Assembly (NCBI GenBank): GCA_030141605.1 | Contig: JAQGDQ010000242.1 | Span: 1 to 62,000 of the forward strand | Direction of reading: 5' to 3' | Length of the DNA stretch: 62,000 bases | Origin: Tubiluchus corallicola | Lineage: Eukaryota; Priapulida; Priapulimorpha; Priapulimorphida; Tubiluchidae | Shown: one piece after another, positions 48,701 to 60,132 of the stretch | Numbering within the stretch: the first letter of the stretch is position 1 | Layout: each line of letters opens with the position of its first letter | Made by a program: the position numbers and the translations under genes | The notes under the pieces: generated by a model | Told to the model about the DNA's origin: nothing | Seen by the model: the letters and a program-made list of their open reading frames with translations, nothing else | Database searches by the model: none

Positions 48701-48897
48701 GTGGAGGTTTAGCAAGTGGTGTTTAAATGAAGAAAACTGTGACTACACTGTGTATCTTATTACTGTAAAGCATTAATATATCCTGTTTGAACCGGATGTC
48801 ATTTCAATGTTTTTTGCAGGTGTTTGATGAAGCTGTTCGGGCGGTGCTCAGACCGGAAACGCAGAAGCCCAAGCAAAGGAGGTGCCGAGTACTGTGA
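36745..48897 (+). CDS. Rac-family small GTPase, Mtl/MIG-2-like, 5 exons, 196 aa
   Basis: Molecular switch of the Rho/Rac class acting at membranes on actin, cell shape and migration. Exons: 36745-36863, 38828-38942, 39055-39172, 48099-48259, 48820-48897. P-loop GDGTVGKT (14-21), switch I YVPTVFDNY (36-44), switch [11 protein letters not shown] (61-69, Gln65), TKLD (119-122) and ECSAL (160-164) are intact. The C-terminus [10 protein letters not shown] is a basic stretch plus CAAX box with final Leu, predicting geranylgeranylation on Cys193. [18 protein letters not shown] and the [12 protein letters not shown] insert resemble invertebrate Mtl/MIG-2, the RhoG-side Rac subgroup, more than Rac1 itself. 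5' UTR acceptor at 36707. Intron 3 spans 8.9 kb and is full of repeats. Family certain; subgroup likely. Confidence 0.92.
37676..37817. repeat. 71-bp tandem duplication in GTPase intron 1
   Basis: CTCAACTAACACACAATAAT and the following bases to TATTAT occur at 37676-37746 and 37747-37817 with one substitution, so the duplication is recent. Confidence 0.9.
39484..39560. repeat. Dispersed repeat shared with 55108-55168
   Basis: CAATTTCACGTTCGCGCCAC through ACTAGTTCTTCGCTGTTACG and GCATTTCGCCATTC recurs in INTS12 intron 5 with few changes. Probably part of one transposon family; element ends not resolved. Confidence 0.6.
40342..40546. repeat. Tandem duplication, about 105-bp unit, GTPase intron 3
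   Basis: CATTGGATGTTTTCAAG ... CTAGTAAACTAGGACCAGT occurs twice in a row with a handful of differences. Confidence 0.85.
40940..41290 (+). mobile_element. Possible second SINE with 5S-like internal region
   Basis: GCCTGGTTAAGAAAAGGAAG then GGTGACCACTGGGAAAC and GTGCCGTATG (about 40988-41042) follow the order of the 5S box C region (GCCTGGTTAGTACTTGGATG, GGTGACCGCC, GTGCTGTAGG). The block ends in an A-rich tail (AATTAAATTAAAATAAAAA, 41272-41290). The similarity is partial, and the body differs from the SINE at 15264, so this is tentative. Confidence 0.35.
41291..42838. other. GTPase intron 3, unassigned stretch
   Basis: No coding or clear repeat structure. GGCCGCCATTT at 42057-42067 is a YY1-like word. 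The open frame 42097-42291 has no family resemblance. Confidence 0.3.
42842..44252. repeat. 23-bp satellite, about 60 units, with 372-bp higher-order period
   Basis: Unit CTAATGTTTTTAGTCTTACT plus GAG, with variants TTTTTGAGTC, GTCGCACCAAG and GTCGTACCGAG. The ordered variant set (GTCGCACC ... GAACTAATGTTCTTG ... AAGCTAACG ... GAGTTAATG) recurs 372 bp later: GTCGCACC at 43104 and 43476, GAACTAATG at 43251 and 43623. That is 16 basic units duplicated as a block. Lies wholly in GTPase intron 3. Confidence 0.95.
44640..47740. repeat. Near-1-kb tandem segmental duplication plus an older partial copy
   Basis: Copy A about 45812-46773 and copy B about 46774-47740 run in parallel, from ATCAAACCATGATACGGTTT to TTGCTCTTTTTAGAAG...GAGTTAAGGA, with scattered indels. 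A third, more diverged partial copy is at 44640-44860 (GACACCTCTTATGTTAGTGA, AATAAAGTTGCTGCTAAGC). No coding sense. All in GTPase intron 3. Confidence 0.9.
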
Positions 48898-51720
48898 ATT
48901 GCCAATAGCTACTAAACTACCAGAGATGTGGTGCATGAATTATGAGTGACAAGTAACAAAAGTCCACATGCAGAAGTATCATGCGACAAGTTGAAAATGT
49001 CACGTTTTTACCCTGAAACATTTCTATTTTTTGTTACTTGAGCAACTTTAGTGTACTAGTGGATCAGTAAATACAAATTGCCTTTGTTTTAGTTTATGTT
49101 GTTAATCACTTAGCGCAGCTGAGGTAAATATTAAAAATACTTCTGTTTCCGTTTAACGTCTGGGTAATATTTTTTATCTCACATCCGGCCGGGAATTTTA
49201 TAATTTTTTTTGTACGTTCTTGACACTCCATATACTTTCCATATACTTACTTGACACACTCATATAAAAGTGTATTTTTTTAATTTAAAATGCAATAATT
49301 ATTATAACATCGTTCTTTCAGGGAATGCAGGACGCGGCCATGTTTTACCATAGCTTACTTTCGGCTAGGGTTGCTGTTTTTTGTGATACTCATTGTATTG
49401 GAGGCTGTAAAGTATGAAATTTTTCACCTAATCGGTGTATTAACGTCCGAGTAGTGTTGCCGAGTAGTGTATACCGTAATTATCAGAACATACGTGCGTT
49501 TATGATACAAAAAAGAGACTATACAGTAATCGATAATGATATGATAATTTAGTATGCAAAACTGAAAAACAAAGGGTGAAAAATTTGCATTGAAAAAATT
49601 CAAAACTAAACAGTGGGAAATAAACAAACTTTGATTTCAACTGATTTTAAATATTCACAAATTCACAGCTACACACATTCACAAAGTTTTAAAATAATTT
49701 TTTTTTCAAAAAAAAAGTTTTTCCTCTTTCTCTACTAACGTCTTTTCAGTTCATGAGGTAAGTAAGAGACAATTTTTTGTGGCGGCCTGAAGCTAGCTTT
49801 TTGAAATCTGCGTCACTGTGAACTTAAAAATCTTGAAGCCTTTCTCTGAGCAGAAACTGTTGAAGAAAGTTGATGAAAGTTTCAATTGAATTCATGGTTT
49901 TACTAATTTCCCCTGTAGCAATAATTTACACATTGCTTTTCTTAAACTTACCGCTTGCTTTGTTTTCTAGTTTCATTCTTTGTGTGCAGCCAGAAAGTGA
50001 CTGTATAACAGGGAAGTTGGAAGTATTGTTAGAGTTTCAGGAGTATGATCCGACTGTCGCATGGTACTTTGAGCAAAAAAACCGTGTTACATAGTATTAG
50101 ACCTTGTGGTACTGTTGCAATGAAATATCATGTTCATGTTACAGAATTTCTTATTACCGTGGCAAATATTTACTTTGTGAACTAAACTGTTACAAAATTC
50201 CTTATTGCCATGGCAACAGTCCACTTTGTGAACTGCATTTTATTTCCACAGCATTATAGTGGGTGTTATATCACAAGTATTATAGTGGTCATAATAAACT
50301 GTACCTACGTGGCCTAGCAGCAAATGCCAGCTTTTTAAGAGCACGATTCTTGCCATAAATTAATCGATTTGTTGCATATGAATCTCGCAATATGAGTGAG
50401 ATTAGTAATGTTCGGTGCACAATACTTATGTACATACTTACCAGCAGAGTTTGAAAAGCTGGATTACTAACTCAATTTAAGATCATATGTAAAAGTGATA
50501 AACACTTAGCACATGAGTAGTATGTAGCTACTTGTTGATGAAATAGTTTGTAAGATTAATTGTCACTTTCTGTTTTTGTGCAAATGTTTTTGAAATTTGT
50601 ATTTGTGCTGCTCGAAAGCCCGGTAAGTTTCTATCATTATGTACATAAACATTGCTTATTGTTGCTTATAACTTGAAGGTAAAATCTATTGCTCAAACAA
50701 TGTTAGTTGGTAGGGTAAATGTCACAATAAAATGGAAAGTCACAAAGTTGTTGTATCTGATTATTCATGCATGAAATCAAACCGTTTTCTGGGTACGATT
50801 AGTTATTGTGAGGTTCCCGTACTCATTCTTACTGTTAAATTCACATTTTTAAAAATGATGTAACTTTCTACTTCCGTTACTTTCATAGTTAGTGTTAAAT
50901 TTTAGTCATTAAATACATAATAAAATACATGTAATAAGTTCATTAAATTTTACTATTTACTTTAGTTAATTAGGGAGACTAGGTTTAACACATCTTTTTT
51001 GACAATAGTGATTAATTGTACAACCTTACTAATGTGGGGACTGCAGAAGTATTGATGAGTTTTTTTTTACAAGCATTGTGTGTCATTTTATGAAAAATTT
51101 TGACAAATCCCGACCAGTACTGGGGAGCAAACAAACAAACAAACAAACACATCCCACTCTGTTTTAATTGATGTTACAATAAAATAATTTATATAACAAA
51201 TCAGGCACTCGGCCAAGGAATTAAAATTAATAATTGGTACTATTCTATAATTAGTTTGATGAGATTTTTTATGAAATTGAGCATTGGGTGTTTTGTTTGT
51301 ATCACAACACCAGAGAGATAATCACCTAAGAAATTTCCGCCACTGTTTCGCTTTTATTACTTGTATAGGTATCGCGGATTATTACAAGTACAACATTTTG
51401 TGCTTCTTATAAATTTCGATCTAATGAGGCTGTGTAAATATTATACAGCAATTGCAGTTGAATTTTACTTTCATCGATGTTTTACATTTGATCGTAGCTA
51501 GTTTAACATGCAACGGCTTTTGCGGTTATGTCACGTTAATAATTTTGTACTTTGTATAATTATGTTTTTTCGCAGTTCGTAGCAATGATGTGTTTAGTTA
51601 CGTGTTATTTATGTATACATTGATGCAAAGTAATATATATCAAGTTGTTTTTCTATTAATGTGCATCTATGTGGGTAACTTTAAGTGTCAGTAATTGAAA
51701 TGAGCTTTGGTGCACTGTAA
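48898..51720. other. GTPase 3' UTR and intergenic DNA (convergent genes)
   Basis: The Rac-like gene and INTS12 converge here. AATAAA words occur at 50293 and 50725 but none lies close to the GTPase stop, so its 3' end is uncertain. 50136-50225 has two related copies of ACAGAATTTCTTATTACCGT- / ACAAAATTCCTTATTGCCAT-like text, the second with a palindromic GCCATGGCAAC word. One possible orphan exon is listed at 49990. Confidence 0.4.
49990..50092 (+). CDS. Possible orphan terminal exon, unknown
   Basis: A pyrimidine-rich stretch ending TTTGTGTGCAG (49979-49989) precedes the frame PESDCITGKLEVLLEFQEYD PTVAWYFEQKNRVT and a TAG stop. Composition is protein-like (acidic/aromatic, no low complexity), and the upstream part of the open frame is intron-like hydrophobic coding. 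I do not recognise it and found no upstream exon to join. It may be chance. Confidence 0.2.
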
Positions 51721-51918
51721 GGGGGCGTTTACCTAGCATCCGGAATGTGGCTATGCGTTATCCACCTGCGGAATGGCTGCGCATGAAAAATTAATAGGAA
51801 GTAGCTGCAGAGAAAGATACCCTAGTTATGCATTAAACGTGCATTGAAAACAATATAGCCCACTTTATCTATTCCGCATCAGCATAGCATATTCCGGATG
51901 CTAGGTAAGCATCACTTA
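51721..51918. mobile_element. Short MITE (Harbinger-like ends)
   Basis: GGGGGCGTTTACCTAGCATC with CGGAATGTGGCTATGCG on the left mirrors GCATAGCATATTCCGGATGC with TAGGTAAGCATCACTTA on the right. TAA precedes and follows the element. About 200 bp and no coding. A GGGGGCGTTTAC-type end with a 3-bp TAA-like duplication suggests the PIF/Harbinger group; not certain. Confidence 0.65.
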
Positions 51919-52998
51919 AGAACATCAAGATTCAATCATTTATCATGTAGCTACAAGTTCTTATGTATAAGTTACTTTAAATGGTCAGTGAAACAAGCAT
52001 GTGATTGCCATGTGTCCAATGCTGCACTTTACCTTGCAGAAACGTGCAACGTGTCGCATACCGAAATAATTCCCTTAATTTTCATAAATAACACAAAGCT
52101 TCCCCAAGTAGTGAAATAGCAATTGTATGATTCATAGAATTAAGTTAGTACTTAAAATATAAATTTTTTGTTTACCTACAGGGTATTGACTTTTTGTACA
52201 AAAAAAGCTGATAATATGTTTGTGTATGTATACTATGATTGCGCTCTGATAACAATTTCAATCAAAATTTTAATATGTGCCTGATATAGAATTTGATGTA
52301 GATTTGTCAAATTGTGTTAATTTTTTATTATTTTATATCATGTTTTGTCCGTCGTTGACTGTACGCAAAAATGTTTCTGAAATAAAAATACCGATCAAAA
52401 ATCGCATGAATAACAAAATTTTTATTTTTCTCTATATCGTGTAAGCGTAGTGACAAAAAATTTCTGATTGATGTAAACCAACAATAGTAATAGTAATATG
52501 TTTCACTTCTATGCTTACTAGCTCAGGCAACAAGTGTGATGTAATGACTAATCAGCTACATAAAAAATTCACATTCGCATCTCGTCGGTTTCTTAAGCAG
52601 TCAAATCTCTTCATACCCGCCTACTTTGGGACAGCAAAAAACTTGACGCTATAGCGAGTTCGGTATTAATACGTACATGGCTATGCAAATATAGATATTT
52701 TGTTTTGCTAAAAGTGTGGGAGAAGCGAGAATTATAACGAAAATGAAAAAACATTCTCAAACTAATCCAATGAAATATGTTTTGCCTGAAATGAGACTAC
52801 TGTACAAACTGGTATTACATATCAACACATATCTCAGTTCAAAGAATTGTAATTTCAAGCATATTGAAGCATGTAGAATGCATTTTTTGCAATGGGATTT
52901 TCACAGTACAATGCTGTTACAGTCCTACACGTAACACCGGATGGTCGCTTGTTTCGCTTCGTTCACAGACAATGTTGTCAAACAGCTAGTGAATTGGC
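51919..52998. other. INTS12 3' flank
   Basis: Probable 3' UTR of INTS12 (minus strand). TTTATT at 52421-52426 is AATAAA on the minus strand, about 575 bp after the stop. No other gene supported. Confidence 0.4.
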
Positions 52999-55900
52999 CT
53001 ATTTGTTCTTAATCTTTTCATCGGGTTTTACTTTTGGCCTGGAATGTTTTTTCTCGGTGGACTTGGAATCACTCTTGCTGTGATTGTCTGACTTGCTGCT
53101 ACTGGATGTTGTTGAATGAGTTTTTTCACTACTTTCCTTACTAAAAGATTTACTGCCACTTTCGCCAGGTTTACTTGATTTTGCCGACAACGAGGAACTG
53201 CTACCCGACTTCACTGTACCGTCCTTGTTGTGCTTTCTGCTTGATGTGACTTCACCATCTTTGCTGCTTTCTTTCTGCGTCTTTGACGATGAGCCGTCTT
53301 TTGTGACAGAAGTATCACTCCCCTTAGCAGCTTTCTTTGCAGTAGAAGTGGCATCACCTCCTTTACTGGCTTTCGTCGCTGCAGAAGTGGTGTCACCCCC
53401 TTTGGTGGCTTTAGTTGCAGCCGAAGAAGACGCATCACCCCCTTTGTTCGTCTTTGAGCTAGAACTGATAGCCTTGCTAGAAGTGCTGTCACCCGACTTG
53501 CTGATCTCTTTCTCTGATTTTGACTCCCTTACTGTTTTCGAGCCAGAGCTTGTATTGCTATCCTTGGATGACTTTGTACTAGATAAGCTAGTATCCCTGC
53601 TAGATTTGTTATGGCCTTCCTTACTTTGTTTTGAACTCGTACTACCGTCTTTTAGTGACTTTGAACTGGACGAGCTACTCGAGCTAGAGCTACTGCCATC
53701 CTTTGTTTTTGAAGTGGTACCCGCCTTACTACTGCTGCTGCTTAACTTACTGCTTCCGGGTTTATTTAAAGAAGACGAGGAATTTGCCTTTTCTACGAAT
53801 GGCTTGCTCAATTTTGTCAAAGACGAACTGCTGCTAACTGTCTTGAGACTTGGTTCGCTTATTTTTGTAGATTTTTCACCTAAAAATATGTATCGTAAAT
53901 TGCATCTGTTTTGCAAACAAAACTATTGCACATTAAAATTTGGTTATTATACCTTCTTAAACTTAAGTTAATACACATGCATTAATACAGAAAAATATAA
54001 ATACAACCATCTCTGAATTAACAAATTTAACAGTCTCTGAAATAAGCCACAAAGCAACAACAGAACTCAAGAATTTTACAGTGTTCAAGGTAAATTTCAG
54101 TTGTATCTACCTGAAGTTATATTCTTCCCATCAGCTTTAGCCAGAGAAGGCAGACAGCTTGTACTACTTGACATCTTCAAGCCTGATCCTACTGGTTTAG
54201 AGCCCGACTTTGTGCCTGAACATAAAAGCAATTTAATGGCGATGAAGAGCATGATTGTACCGATTTTAATGGTTGAAGTGTAGAGACTCAAATGCTTACA
54301 AAAGAGCAGTTATTCCTGAAATCTGTGTAACACTCAAATAACCCAACTCCTTTTATTCAATTTGGTTTTCTGTATGATTCGGTACCATGTAACAATGCAT
54401 TTATTTAACATGAACCATAAAGATCAGTTACCCCATAAAGACCTGTAATGTACATGTAACTATTATTATGGTCAATAAATTAATTAACTAATTACCTACT
54501 TAAGACACAAGGTTAGGGCCAGAATTTAGCTCATAATTCTCTGAGATGGAATGCTAAACTGACAGAGGTGTCTTAGCCGTATATGGAAATATCCAGCAAC
54601 AAAATGGAAGAGGCAGCTTTTCAGGTAGTCATCCATTTATTGATAAGTCTCAGTGTTGCTTAACCAATTTTTGTACAGGAAATCGCTAAGATTATTCCAT
54701 GACCACTCAGCTATGCCTTTTCCCCCAAAAGTCAAATGATTACCTATAAACGTTTAGCCTTTTTGTTATACAAAAAAGAAGAAACTGAGACATTTAAAAG
54801 TAAGATATTTTCAAATTAACAATTGAAGAAAACATCTATCAATTCAGAACAGTTTTGAGCAACGTACCTAGAGATGCTAATCCTTTAGTTGACTTGCCAC
54901 CAAGATTTGCAGCCAACGCAGCTAATCCCTGGAGAGGAGCTCCTGAATTATTTCCTGTATGAGACGATTTCTCTTTTATTTCAGTTCTCTTGAATGCCTA
55001 TTAAATATAAATATATGTTAAAGCACATAGCTGGCATATAAGCACATTAATCATAGTCACCACAGCAATGTAAGTATGACTACTGACTTGGGAACGGTAA
55101 TATTACCACCCAAATACAATTTCACGTTTGCACCACTAGTTCTTCGTTGTTACACGCATTTCGCCATTCTTACAGGGTCATTATAAAATCCAATGATATT
55201 AAAATCAAACACTTTATACAATATAAAATTATACAGTAATTTTAGCTAGCAAATAGTTAAGTAATAATAATTCTTGAAAAATGTTTGGAATGACAATATT
55301 CCATATTCAGTAAGGTTGAGACGGTTAGGTTTTTTAACTAACCATTTAAACATAATTAATTGTGGCTGGTTAACTGTTTGACCATTCCCGATGATGCTAT
55401 ACAAATATATTAAATACACATGACGAACTAATATGAAAAAATTGCTAAAATTAACCCCACTATATAATCATAGAAATTCACTGAACTTAGTATGTCTTCA
55501 GTACGTGAATAATTTATGAACCCCTTTGAAAGTTTGAAGAAGGTTTTGAGCAAAAAAATTCAATTTATAAAGAAATAATGCGATGCAATTACTCCCTTTG
55601 AAATATGCCATGTTCACTCACATACCACTGGTTGTACATAAACTCTCACGCTATTAGAATCTGCCACACTGGAATCACCACTCCGAATTCCGAATATTAA
55701 TGCACAACGAACAATAAAGCACTTTAGGTTAGTGATGCTACAGGTCCCTCACTCTACGTGTTGTTTTCAGTACTGCAATGGTTTTGTCACAGCAGTGCTA
55801 TGATTATGCGCAGTAGGGGAAAATATGGGAATTTCCCTTGTCAAAAGCCTTGTTGCTATGGGACCGAGTGTCCTAAATGTTGACATTGTTGCAAAGAGTA

Positions 55901-58900
55901 AGTGCAAAGGAAAGCAGTGTATAAACTGTTAGTACTTTTCAAAACGGTTACACCAGTTAGCGATCGTTTAAATGCTTAGACGGTTAACATACTCAACCTT
56001 AAATTCATGACTAATTAACATATCTTTAATAACACCCACCTGTAGGATTTCTGATTTTGCAAATTTGGATCCCGTTCCGGACTGTTTACTTATATTTGAA
56101 CCATGTGGAGGTGAAGTGTTGACAGTATCACGAATGCCACCACTGCCACTAGAGGACTCTTTGCCACTAGACTTTGTCTAAGCAGAAAAGATACAATTAT
56201 ACAAGGAAGTATTGATCAAGATTCGAATCTGTAACATAAAAGCATTGAATAACCTTTATGCAGTACTGAATATTTGACACCTTTTTTCTCACTTAATGAC
56301 GTACCGTTTCGTTTTAAGGACAATTTTTAACTTTGCTCACAGCTATTTTTTATTTTTTCAACGAGTACTTTTTACCTAATTTGCAGCATTAAAAAGGCAC
56401 ATATTGCATTATTCTGTTAGCTAGCTTGTACTGGTAAAAAATATGCAATTATTATTAATTTTATAATTTACTGAATTCATTATTACACATGGTTGCAAGT
56501 TGGCTATATCATAATAACTATGATTCTCACATCTTCTCTTCTAATTTTAGCCATAATATTGTTTTACTTATTCCATTGCTACATACTTTTGTATATAGAT
56601 TCTCTTCCTTGTTTCTGTTTCACATTCAGCAGTTCTTACCAGCTATTATAAGCGTTTTGAACTGCTGCAGTAGTATAATCATATATAGATACTAATTACA
56701 ATCGTTATACCTATTAGCTTGAACTAAAATTATGCAGTATTATACATGTATGTAAGGTGTATGTTACTATGATATACTGTTGATGTGAAATAAATTGAAA
56801 TTGAAAAAAGATGAAACAAGATGGGTGATGTTACTATGATATACTATTGATGTGAAATAAATTGAAATTGAAACTGAAACAAGATGGTTGAAAGCATAAA
56901 CACAATGTTTCCATTTTACTCTATTATTCCTATTTCTTAAAATATTCAAAAATAAATCAAATATGTAGAAAAAACTTTTTCAGCTTTGATACTTACAATC
57001 TTTTTTAAATTTTTAGCACATTTGTTGCAGTACCATATATTACGCGGATCGTTAACTTCCTGATCAGTAACTGCTGGCTTATGACAAGCTTGATGATATA
57101 AACTATGGCATTCCTGGCATTCGGCCAGTTGATTGTTTGCTGTCCAGTCAATTTGTCTAGATGAAAAAACGCAAACTATGATGAGTTCAGAGTATAGTAT
57201 ATTTCCAGAATATAACCAGTCAGGTACGACTAAAAATAAAATTACTTTCAAATCACACACGCACGCGCACACACACACACACACACATATATAGCAATAT
57301 TATTTTTGTTTAATTTATTTTTACCTAATTTGTTTTCCTTAATTTTATATTTATATATATAAAACTGGAGTAAAGTACAAATACAATTTTGCAGAAGATG
57401 ATATACAGTGTATATGTATTTATTCAAGTTATTTATATATATATATTGCGGAAGATGATGTACAGTGTATATGTATTTATTCAATTTATATATATAAATA
57501 ATTTGAATAAATACATATACACTGTATATCATCTTCCGCAAAATTGTATTTGTACTTTACTCCAGTTTTTATATATATTTGGTATACGGCAGGTCAGAAT
57601 CTAGCTTTTAGTGGCAATGGCAACTCACTGTTACGGTTTTGTGGCAAGACCAGAACTTAGTCATTATAAAGACTAAGGCTCTAAGATGAGTCACAGAACA
57701 GCCAGAGGTATTTTAGCCATGTGAAACGGAATACACAATAGATGAAACAGCCATGAATACACAATAGATGAAACAGCCATGAGAAAAATGGTTAGGAGAG
57801 AACACCAAACATTCAAGTTCAACTCGAACAGGTTTTTTTAGTTTAAATTCGATTCAAAACTGAGATCATAGATTCGAATAATTCAGCACTTCAACTACAT
57901 ATGTCCTTTATTATTAAAATGTTTGAAAAGGCATGCAATCAGCGCAATTCGGTTGAGATTTTTGCACTCAACTTTTAAACAAATTTTTATTGCATTTACT
58001 GCTGAACAAAATCAAGTTATATGCATGATCTTTGTAATATCGCTTTTCATTAGAGATTTGAAAAATGATTCAAAAGTCTTTAAAACTGAATGCGAGTTTG
58101 ACTGAAGTCGAAAAAGCCAAAATTCAGTTCGATTCAAATTCGCCTTCTGGTAGAGAATGCTCACCACCCCTAAACACAGTACACTCGATTATGAACCATG
58201 TTATAAAAGAAAGAACGCAGGCGATCGTACCTACATACAATACAAGCCACGCCTATTTCCATAGCAAAATCACCCGCATCCGTACTTTCCTCTCCATCTG
58301 CATCTTTGGACTCTGAGAGTGAGACAGCGACTTCAAGTTTAGGTTTCTTTGTTGGCGACTCTTCAGCCTCTTGGTTTAGTTCCTCTAGGTCATGTTTCAG
58401 CTGCAATTAATACAAACTATGCTGCATATAAACAACTATCTTAATAGATAACAGATAATTTGTACAACAGCAAAAAGTGCTGGCTTACAGTTATCTAAAC
58501 AAAGACCATTAAGCATGCACACAATCTTAAAATTGATAATGATCTGTAAAAAATAGTATTTACTTTTGGTTTTTCTCTGCACTTTCTACATAAATAGTCA
58601 GGAAAGCAGCTTTTTTAAACAAACAATTTACACGACAAAACCTCATTCCATTAAAAAAACTAGAATGATTCTATATAATTCAATCATGCTAATATCCTTC
58701 AAAGGGGCAGTTGAGGGAAAGTGGAGTGCACCTCCTATTGACAAAACAGCTTACATATCCACACACACGTATACATGTACCTATCTATCAATCTATCTAC
58801 CTATCTATCTACATGTATGTATGTATGTATGTATGTATGTATGTATGTATGTATGTATGTATGTATGTATGTATGTATGTATGTATGTATGTATGTATGT

Positions 58901-60039
58901 ATGTATGTATGTATGTATGTATGTATGCATGTATGTATGCATGTGTGCATGTATGCATGTATGCATGTATGTATGTATGTAGGTATGCATGTATGTATAT
59001 GTGTATTGATATATATTGATATATGATTGTATGGATAAGTGTATTGATACACATATCTACATTTCCACTTAATAAAATTTTCACAATTATGGCACTGATA
59101 TCCTATGATAAACAGATGACTTAGAATTAGTATTTAAATTTCATGTTGGACAAAACAAAAAAAATCCACACCAAGATGTTGTAACTCACAAACAACTTGT
59201 CAATTCTGCTTACTGTTACTTTAGATAATAACATGCAATTCTGGGCTTTGCTAACCTTGTCCAGGCTTCTTTTCTCTGCATCTCTTTTCTTCTCTTGCTT
59301 CAGAACTTGGCCTCCTTCATCGGTACTTTCAGGTTTCGTTTTTGGCAGCAAACCCTAAATACCGTAATTTTTTTAAAAAATACAAATTATGTAAATTTCA
59401 GAGATCAAATAATAATGGTTATAGATGGAATTGTAATGGATGCCAGATTAAAGTCTAGTGTTCCTCTATTTGTAATCATATGCAGAATTTATATGATTAA
59501 CAAAACTATATGGCCAAAAGCTCGCTCATTTTTTTGCATGTCATGTAGTTACATTTTATTTATTCATTTACAAGTATTACATACAAACAGAAAGAAAAAA
59601 ACAATTTTTGATGTCTACTTAATAATTAAATGAATGCCATAAGTCACTGGCACTTTTGTAGTATATATACGTGGTTTTCATGCATATGTCAAGCCGATAG
59701 TTTAAAAAACAACCTTAGTAAGAGTAACAGATTAGTTACCTTGGGTGTGTACTTTGCTTCTTTTTTCACAATATTTGCAGATGCTTCATTTTGGTTTTCC
59801 TTTGTTTCCGGCAATGTAAAAGACGAACTAGAGCTGAATTTGGGAACAATCGCGTCATTTATTTCGCTATCTCCTTGATTTCCGGTTGGTTTAACAACTG
59901 AATTTTTACTAGACGCCCGCTTACGTCCTGCGATAACCTCATTATACAGCTGCCTCAATTGTTCAGCAGAGTCTTTACTTCGCGACTGTAACAGTCGTAA
60001 CGCCTTCACAAAAATTGGGTCTAGTTCAGAAAGAGACAT
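52999..60039 (-). CDS. INTS12: Integrator complex subunit 12, 8 exons, 660 aa
   Basis: Subunit of the nuclear Integrator complex, which cleaves snRNA 3' ends and attenuates pol II transcription. Minus-strand exons: 59740-60039, 59256-59354, 58231-58400, 56997-57156, 56040-56177, 54868-54997, 54111-54215, 52999-53879. MSLSELDPIFVKALRLLQSR SKDSAEQLRQLY (1-32) is the conserved N-terminal segment known to bind INTS1. The PHD finger is split by an intron: Cys186, Cys189 | Cys203, Cys206, His211, Cys214, Cys233, Cys236, with NQLAECQECHSLYHQACHKP. AFKRTEIKEK (290-299) matches the conserved block after the PHD. Residues 369-660 form one large exon of Ser/Lys/Thr-rich sequence, making the protein about 200 residues longer than human (462). 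It ends in a basic tail (RPKVKPDEKIKNK). All phases fit. Confidence 0.93.
53300..53470 (-). repeat. Coding repeat in the INTS12 C-terminal exon
   Basis: Degenerate tandem units encoding (T)KGGD(A/T)TS(A/S)A-like peptides, repeated about four times within the Ser-rich tail. Likely arose by slippage and is probably disordered. Confidence 0.7.
55311..56001. mobile_element. Possible DNA element bounded by a 10-bp inverted repeat
   Basis: TAAGGTTGAG (55311-55320) and CTCAACCTTA (55992-56001) are exact inverted copies; GGTTA/TAACC words follow inside both ends. Lies in INTS12 intron 5 and stops 38 bp before exon 5. Ten bases alone could be chance. Confidence 0.3.
57255..57288. repeat. CA microsatellite in INTS12 intron 3
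   Basis: (CA)n run with CGCA interruptions. Confidence 0.85.
57352..57579. repeat. Long inverted repeat (arms about 90 bp) in INTS12 intron 3
   Basis: Left arm TATATAAAACTGGAGTAAAG ... GTATTTATTCAAG (57352-57445) is nearly the exact reverse complement of the right arm (57489-57579), with only a few differences (for example GCAGAAG versus GCGGAAG). The loop holds a third, direct partial copy (TTGCGGAAGATGATGTACAG). The transcript would fold to a long hairpin. Confidence 0.9.
57793..58172. mobile_element. hAT-like MITE, diverged relative of the element at 9036
   Basis: Shares ATAGATTCGAATAATTCAGC, TTATTAAAATGTTTGAAA, GAACAAAATCAAGTTATATG and the TCACCACCCCTA end with 9036-9383. The target duplication is no longer visible. 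In INTS12 intron 3, 59 bp from exon 3. Confidence 0.75.
58811..58995. repeat. (ATGT)n microsatellite, about 180 bp, INTS12 intron 2
   Basis: Over 25 perfect ATGT units at 58811-58925 followed by interrupted ones (GCATGTATG). The Met-Tyr-Val-Cys and Ile-His-Thr open frames on both strands are products of the repeat. Confidence 0.97.
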
Positions 60040-60132
60040 CTAAATTTTTCATTCAGCTTTCATCGCAGTCGAGCAATAAATTTAACATTAACACTTCTAG
60101 CGGCTTCAACAATCTACCTGTTGTTGTAATAT

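Noticed and set aside
53225-53971. Plus-strand open frame of 248 codons opposite the INTS12 tail
   Set aside because: It is the antisense of a Ser/Lys-rich coding exon whose codon composition avoids stops on the other strand; the Leu/Phe/Asp-rich product has no domain, and the minus-strand frame fits INTS12 with correct splice phases.
58566-59084. Met-Tyr-Val-Cys and Ile-His-Thr open frames on both strands
   Set aside because: Pure translation of the ATGT microsatellite inside INTS12 intron 2.
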